From Deltaproteobacteria bacterium (GTDB lineage Bacteria; Myxococcota_A; Polyangia; Polyangiales; Houyiibacteriaceae): 10,775 nucleotides of DNA. The stretch lies in the NCBI GenBank assembly GCA_003647035.1, contig QMMB01000063.1:1-10775 (forward strand). The letters are read 5' to 3'. The notes below the pieces were generated by a model, which was not told where the DNA came from, did not search any database, and worked only from the letters and a program-made list of their open reading frames with translations. Made by a program: the position numbers and the translations under genes. Below are positions 8,401 through 10,775 of this stretch, piece by piece. Numbering within the stretch: the first letter of the stretch is position 1; every line of letters begins with the position of its first letter.

Positions 8401-8553
8401 TGCGCGCACTAAACCGTAGACTCCATCGCGGTCTGTAATGGCAACGGCCGGAAGACCGAGTGCGTGTGCGCGTTCGACCAGCTCTTCAGGAAAGGAGGCG
8501 CCTTCCAAAAAGCTGTGATTGCTTTTGACCCACAACGGAACGTAAGCGCTCAT
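5464..8553 (-). CDS. dnaE2: Error-prone DNA polymerase III alpha subunit homologue DnaE2 (ImuC)
   Basis: The 1029-residue C-family polymerase is the catalytic member of the ImuA-ImuB-DnaE2 mutasome, which copies past DNA lesions at the cost of mutations. An N-terminal PHP domain (about 1-200) is visible from SNHSFLEGASFPEELVERA and AITDRDGVYG; several metal ligands of active PHP domains appear replaced. The palm has the GRGSAANSAVCFCLGI block (329-344) and the catalytic aspartates in PPDIDLDIEHDRREEV (367-382; Asp369, Asp371), with a third Asp in KVDLLGLGAL (Asp519). Fingers motifs include VGVFQIESRAQM and FGEYGFPESHAASFALLAY. A helix-hairpin-helix region (YVKGLG) and a C-terminal OB fold (LDYVGVVICRQRPG..., FVNVVVW) follow, and the protein ends SHDFH, a DnaE2-typical tail. 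A Gly/Thr/Asp repeat insert lies at 784-800. The ATG directly follows the imuB TGA with no Shine-Dalgarno, implying coupling. Length is normal for DnaE2 and shorter than replicative DnaE. Confidence 0.96.
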   Translation of the reverse strand: MSAYVPLWVKSNHSFLEGASFPEELVERAHALGLPAVAITDRDGVYGLVRAHMRAKELGIRIVTGAQLTVDVEGNAHHVIALAKTRRGYADLCRALSRGHARCEKGVSLITAADLEQAQELFFLCTTPATLRVLHATHGPSSLFALCTRHLTDRERPRETRLRSVAQELGVQTVGANEVLYHEKLRRPLQDILACIRAGKVLSDAGRAIRENAEHDLKPAVELGRLFADDPACLRRTLDIAEQCAFSLDDLRYRYPEEHLPSGRSEQGWLRELAFRGARARYQGKVPADVRTQLERELQIIHRLDYGGYFLTMHEIVQYCTEQSILCQGRGSAANSAVCFCLGITAIDPVRMDLLFERFLSVERAEPPDIDLDIEHDRREEVIQHVYEKYGRRHAAMVANVIRYRIRSAVRDVGKVLGLSRTDLETVTRLLRHRDDALNPELLQEAGLDQDAPTTHHLGSLASQILDFPRHLSIHPGGFLLGHRPVDEIVPIEPATMEARTVIQWDKYDVDNLALFKVDLLGLGALTCIHHAFDLLREHKGQSLEIATVPAEDKATYDMVSRGDTVGVFQIESRAQMAMLPRLRPRTFYDLVIEVAIVRPGPIQGDMVHPYLRRRKGEEEVDYPHPKLERILSKTLGVPIFQEQVMKLAVEAAGYTPGEADQLRRDMGAWRKSGRIEKHRTRMIPRMLAEGIPEEFAERVFSQIRGFGEYGFPESHAASFALLAYVTAWLRCHHHDAFLCAILNAQPMGFYTPATLVEDAKRHGVEVLPIDINKSQWNCTLEVIAGADTGTGTDTDTVTVRMGLRYVKGLGVIERERLESGDSPYPNLATFVRQTRLHNKGLHALAEAGAFECFDLNRRDAIWQVRSLSRFVQDSLPLEPASSQISFASLASDDQVMWDYRSSQHSTRGHPMRGLRHTLRSRGIHEATRIHDCTHGDELDYVGVVICRQRPGTASGVTFFTLEDETGFVNVVVWKQVFDRHAALAKTAALLGVTGKIQKADGVIHLMAKSLWAPDVALANQTHRSHDFH
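6162..6203 (-). repeat. In-frame hexanucleotide tandem repeat inside dnaE2
   Basis: Seven contiguous 6-bp units of the form CAGYGN on the plus strand (CAGTGT, CAGTGT, CAGTGC, CAGTGC, CAGTGT, CAGCGC, CAGCGA) encode an alternating Thr with Asp/Gly stretch, GADTGTGTDTDT, at about residues 786-797 of DnaE2. The insert falls between the fingers segment LPIDINKSQWNCTLE and the start of the helix-hairpin-helix region VRMGLRYVKGL, where related polymerases have a short loop. Gain or loss of units would keep the reading frame. Confidence 0.85.
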
Positions 8554-10035
8554 TCAATCGAGCACCCCGTGCAAGAACCACCGCTTCCGGGGGCGATCGT
8601 AGAAGAGCCAGAGCAGGTCCCCGTGATCGGTTTCGGCGTAGTAGTAGTCGCGTTCGACGAGCCGTTTCCACCAACCACCACTCACGCGATACGGCCCGTA
8701 CATGTGCTCGATCGCGTGGTTTTTCGCGAGCGACGGCCCCGCCTCGGGCTCCTTTGGCTTGCGAGGAGGAAGAGGCCTTGGACGACTATAAACACGTCGA
8801 ATCATTGAAGAAACAGGAGCGGCCAACGCTCGTTCACCAAGCCGCGCATGGTGAATGGGCTCAAAGCGGAAGGAGGCCTCAGGCAAATGGGCCTCGAGCA
8901 CGCGTGCTTTGGTCACCGAGTGCTCGCCGTATGCAGCGCGGATTCGGTCGAGCGCGCGATGGGCAGCACTCATGTCGCGAGGCGGTTGATGGCCGGGGAG
9001 CGCGACCTGTTCTGCATGCGCGCGCACCGTATTGGCAAGAAGCTCTACTTCCTCGACCGCACCTTGCAAGCTCACTTCATTGAGACGAAGACGGATGAGC
9101 TCGAGCAGCAACATCAAATCCAAGCTCGGTGAAGCGGGCTCGATGTGTTCTTGATGAAGAGGGGCGCGCTCCAGATGAAGGGAGAGCCGCAGAGACTGAA
9201 TTGCCTCGCCGCGAGCACGCACCTGATGCAGCAATGAATGCAGAGCACCCTTGACTGCGAAGAGCAAGCGATTCTGATCTTCATCGGGCGGGTCGACTTG
9301 GAATGAGATGCGTGATGGTTCGTCGAACGCATGTGGCTGAATTGGGAGCTGCATGTCTTCGGCAAACGAATCGTGGAGCGCACTTGCCTTGGCGCCAAAA
9401 CGGCTATGAAGTTCGCCTGGAGGCAAGAGGAGAAAGTCGCCCAATGTTTCGATGCCCAAAGCCCCTAAGTTCTCGTAAAGCTCACCGGGCAAATCGAATT
9501 TGCTAAGCGGCGTCTTGTTCGAGTGCTCACGCTCTTCGCCGGGATTCTGCAAAATGGTGACCCCGCCGTGGGTCATCGCGACCGCGAGCGCTCGGTGACG
9601 ATGAAAGCCGACCGTCACCGAATTTCGCCAGTGTCGAGCCCGCAAATACCGATGAATGGACGTCGCCCAGTTGCGATAACCGCCATAGAGGCGTCGGAGG
9701 CCTTCGGGGTCGATGTGGAACGCACCGGCATGATCGATCGCTTCGACCCGAGGTGAGAACGTTTGAAGCGAGCTGATCAGCTCGCGGCTGACGTCCGAGG
9801 CTTTTTCGGGCGACACGACAGCAGTGTGCAGGTTCGGGAGGAGATCACGCGCGACCGTTTGACGCATGCCGATACGGAGGCGGCTCTTTTTTGTGATCGC
9901 ATGGAGATGCGTGATGCGGCCATTGGGGCCTTCATCGTCGACGACGGCGATTGGTGCACCAGCCCATTGCGGCTTTTCGCGCAACAAAATTTGCAATGGA
10001 AGCATTGGTAACAGAACGCAACTCACCCGCTTCAT
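8554..10035 (-). CDS. imuB: ImuB, catalytically inactive Y-family polymerase homologue of the mutasome
   Basis: The 493-residue scaffold protein connects DnaE2 to the sliding clamp and ImuA. The first 230 residues follow the Y-family palm/fingers/thumb layout, but the metal-binding acids are lost. The N-terminal DxD-type motif is replaced by VLLPMLPLQ (7-15). The SIDE motif reads AIDHAGAFHID (99-109), keeping Asp101 but with His for Glu. A little-finger-like region runs about 230-335. AEQVALPG (341-348) sits where ImuB proteins usually carry the clamp-binding QLxLF motif. The conserved C-terminal block GPYRVSGGWWKR...RDYYYAE...LLWLFYDR...WFLHGVLD (447-493) is diagnostic of ImuB. The ATG overlaps the imuA TGA by four bases, with GAGG six bases upstream. 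The stop TGA is immediately followed by the dnaE2 ATG. It is most unlikely to be an active DinB polymerase. Confidence 0.94.
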   Translation of the reverse strand: MKRVSCVLLPMLPLQILLREKPQWAGAPIAVVDDEGPNGRITHLHAITKKSRLRIGMRQTVARDLLPNLHTAVVSPEKASDVSRELISSLQTFSPRVEAIDHAGAFHIDPEGLRRLYGGYRNWATSIHRYLRARHWRNSVTVGFHRHRALAVAMTHGGVTILQNPGEEREHSNKTPLSKFDLPGELYENLGALGIETLGDFLLLPPGELHSRFGAKASALHDSFAEDMQLPIQPHAFDEPSRISFQVDPPDEDQNRLLFAVKGALHSLLHQVRARGEAIQSLRLSLHLERAPLHQEHIEPASPSLDLMLLLELIRLRLNEVSLQGAVEEVELLANTVRAHAEQVALPGHQPPRDMSAAHRALDRIRAAYGEHSVTKARVLEAHLPEASFRFEPIHHARLGERALAAPVSSMIRRVYSRPRPLPPRKPKEPEAGPSLAKNHAIEHMYGPYRVSGGWWKRLVERDYYYAETDHGDLLWLFYDRPRKRWFLHGVLD

Positions 10036-10664
10036 GACGCGCCTCGCAAACCCGACGGAGCGATGGGGTTCATCGATGAAATCTCGGTTGCGAAGCCGAC
10101 TTTGTCTTTGAGAACATGGGTGTGGATTTCGAAGCGATCAGCATGAAGAGGGCCGCGTCGTGGCTCGATACGCAAGCCTACCAATGGGCCGGAAGAAGGA
10201 TCTTCGTACGCGCTCGAAGTGAGCAAGAGAATGCGTCCGTCGTATTGACGCAACAGACCTTGAAGACGGCCTTGCCAGTTCACCGCTGAACCAGGCGGCA
10301 GCGCATCGGTGAGATCAATGACCGTCAACCCGAACGCACCAGACCGAGCAAGCCATTCAGTCGCGCGAACCAGCGCGAACGCACCCGGCCGACGCGGCCC
10401 GTGAATGGGGATGAACGAATCGAGATCAACTCCCGCCGCCTCGAGGTCGGGAGGAAACAGCGCGCCGTCCTTGAGCTGCACCCAAGCGACGAGCTCACCA
10501 CAGGCCTGCGCCCCGATTACACACGACACCGCCGCCGTCGTTCGTGCACAGGCATGCTTCCCCGAAACCTCGACCAAGCGCCGTCGAGGCAACAACTCCG
10601 ACAACGGCAAAGCCTTCGCTTCAACTCGTCGCGCCTCGATATCAACAACAGTCCCAGCAGACAT
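10032..10664 (-). CDS. imuA: ImuA, RecA-like accessory protein of the mutasome
   Basis: The 210-residue product is recognised from its position before imuB-dnaE2 and from a RecA-like core. LVEVSGKHACARTTAAVSCVIGAQ (30-53) aligns with the RecA P-loop region, AAGVDLDSFIPI (76-87) with the RecA GVDIDNL segment, LTVIDLTDAL (113-122) with Walker B, and ILLLTSS (145-151) with the following strand. The Walker A motif is destroyed: GPESSGKT becomes GKHACART, losing the GK pair. ATP hydrolysis is therefore unlikely and a binding/scaffolding role is expected; ImuA proteins in other bacteria contact RecA and ImuB. The reading frame continues to a TTG at 10688, but that codon lies within the LexA-like box and upstream of the -10, so the ATG at 10664 is chosen. 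There is no strong Shine-Dalgarno (GGATGG, weak), and the predicted transcript leader is only a few bases. The stop overlaps imuB. The low primary conservation of ImuA makes this a context-assisted call. Confidence 0.88.
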   Translation of the reverse strand: MSAGTVVDIEARRVEAKALPLSELLPRRRLVEVSGKHACARTTAAVSCVIGAQACGELVAWVQLKDGALFPPDLEAAGVDLDSFIPIHGPRRPGAFALVRATEWLARSGAFGLTVIDLTDALPPGSAVNWQGRLQGLLRQYDGRILLLTSSAYEDPSSGPLVGLRIEPRRGPLHADRFEIHTHVLKDKVGFATEISSMNPIAPSGLRGAS

Positions 10665-10674
10665 GGGACCATCC

Positions 10675-10702
10675 AATATACTGAACAAACAACCAGTTAC
10701 AA
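10675..10702 (-). promoter_or_regulatory. Promoter of the imuA-imuB-dnaE2 operon
   Basis: On the minus strand, -35 TTGTAA (10697-10702; four of six) and -10 TATATT (10675-10680; five of six) are separated by 16 bp. The expected start point is near 10668, about four bases before the imuA ATG, predicting a nearly leaderless mRNA. The spacer coincides with a LexA-like box, as expected for a damage-inducible promoter. Confidence 0.6.
10681..10696 (-). promoter_or_regulatory. Candidate LexA (SOS) operator
   Basis: Minus strand CTGGTTGTTTGTTCAG fits CTG-N10-CAG. It matches the Myxococcus xanthus LexA consensus CTRHAMRYBYGTTCAGS, as I recall it, at 13 of 17 positions, including an intact GTTCAG half. 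It lies exactly between the -35 and -10 of the imu promoter, where bound LexA would block RNA polymerase. Identified by eye; the left half is degenerate. Confidence 0.55.
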
Positions 10703-10719
10703 GGGGGACAGGCTCCCCC
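10703..10719. repeat. Perfect inverted repeat (REP-like hairpin) abutting the imu promoter
   Basis: GGGGGA, loop CAGGC, TCCCCC forms a 6-bp perfect stem with a 5-nt loop. It lies directly next to the -35 hexamer. There is no T-run, so it is not a classical terminator for imu transcription. The G-rich palindrome with a short loop resembles REP-type elements, but a single copy here cannot establish that. It could also belong to an upstream gene outside the window. Confidence 0.5.
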
Positions 10720-10775
10720 CAGCTAACTCTCTGAAACTAAAGAGAAACTCCTACAAAGATCGCAGCGAAGCTAAC
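10720..10775. other. Window-edge intergenic segment upstream of imuA
   Basis: The A-rich stretch shows no open reading frame or promoter that I can support. It contains two short direct repeats: AGCTAAC at 10721-10727 and 10769-10775, and GAAACT at 10733-10738 and 10744-10749. Both are short enough to be chance. The neighbouring gene lies beyond the window. Confidence 0.4.

Noticed and set aside
10665..10688. TTG start giving imuA eight more residues
   Set aside because: The codon is within the LexA-like operator and upstream of the predicted transcription start.
10703..10719. Rho-independent terminator
   Set aside because: The hairpin is not followed by a run of T on either strand.
10721..10775. 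AGCTAAC direct repeats as an attachment site or target duplication
   Set aside because: Only 7 bp, imperfect context, one copy ends at the window edge, and no mobile element lies between them.

Overview
The window is a compact, moderately to highly GC-rich bacterial chromosome segment holding nine protein-coding genes, with no RNA genes, insertion sequences or CRISPR arrays visible. Two things suggest a deltaproteobacterium-like (Myxococcota-type) organism. The SOS-type promoter carries a box resembling the LexA site described for Myxococcus xanthus, and the succinate dehydrogenase is of the heme-poor 'Sdh1' style with a single five-helix anchor. This placement is inference; no marker gene fixes the taxonomy.

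Left part (19-996, minus strand): an ornithine cyclodeaminase / mu-crystallin / archaeal-type alanine dehydrogenase family enzyme, transcribed away from the respiratory operon through a 62-bp divergent intergenic region.

Middle (1059-5454, plus strand): a tightly packed operon sdhC-sdhA-sdhB, then a small TPR protein whose ATG overlaps the sdhB stop, then a MAPEG-family membrane protein. SdhA carries the flavin site, SdhB the three Fe-S clusters, and SdhC the membrane anchor. Together they oxidise succinate (or reduce fumarate) and pass electrons to or from the quinone pool. The TPR protein is translationally coupled to sdhB and may be an accessory or assembly factor, but its function is unknown.

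Right half (5464-10664, minus strand): a complete mutagenic translesion-synthesis cassette in the order imuA-imuB-dnaE2, joined by a 4-bp overlap and a TGA-ATG junction. ImuA is a RecA-fold protein with a ruined P-loop. ImuB is a catalytically inactivated Y-family scaffold. DnaE2 (ImuC) is the active error-prone C-family polymerase. Upstream of imuA a 16-bp LexA-like box exactly fills the spacer between a -35 and a -10 hexamer, and a perfect 6-bp-stem hairpin abuts the -35. This half looks lower in GC than the sdh half by eye.

No wholly new system is evident. The points most worth following are the sdh-coupled TPR gene, the extra CxxC in the SdhC metal-site region, the in-frame hexanucleotide repeat inside dnaE2, the degenerate ImuA P-loop and ImuB clamp motif, and the promoter/LexA/hairpin architecture.
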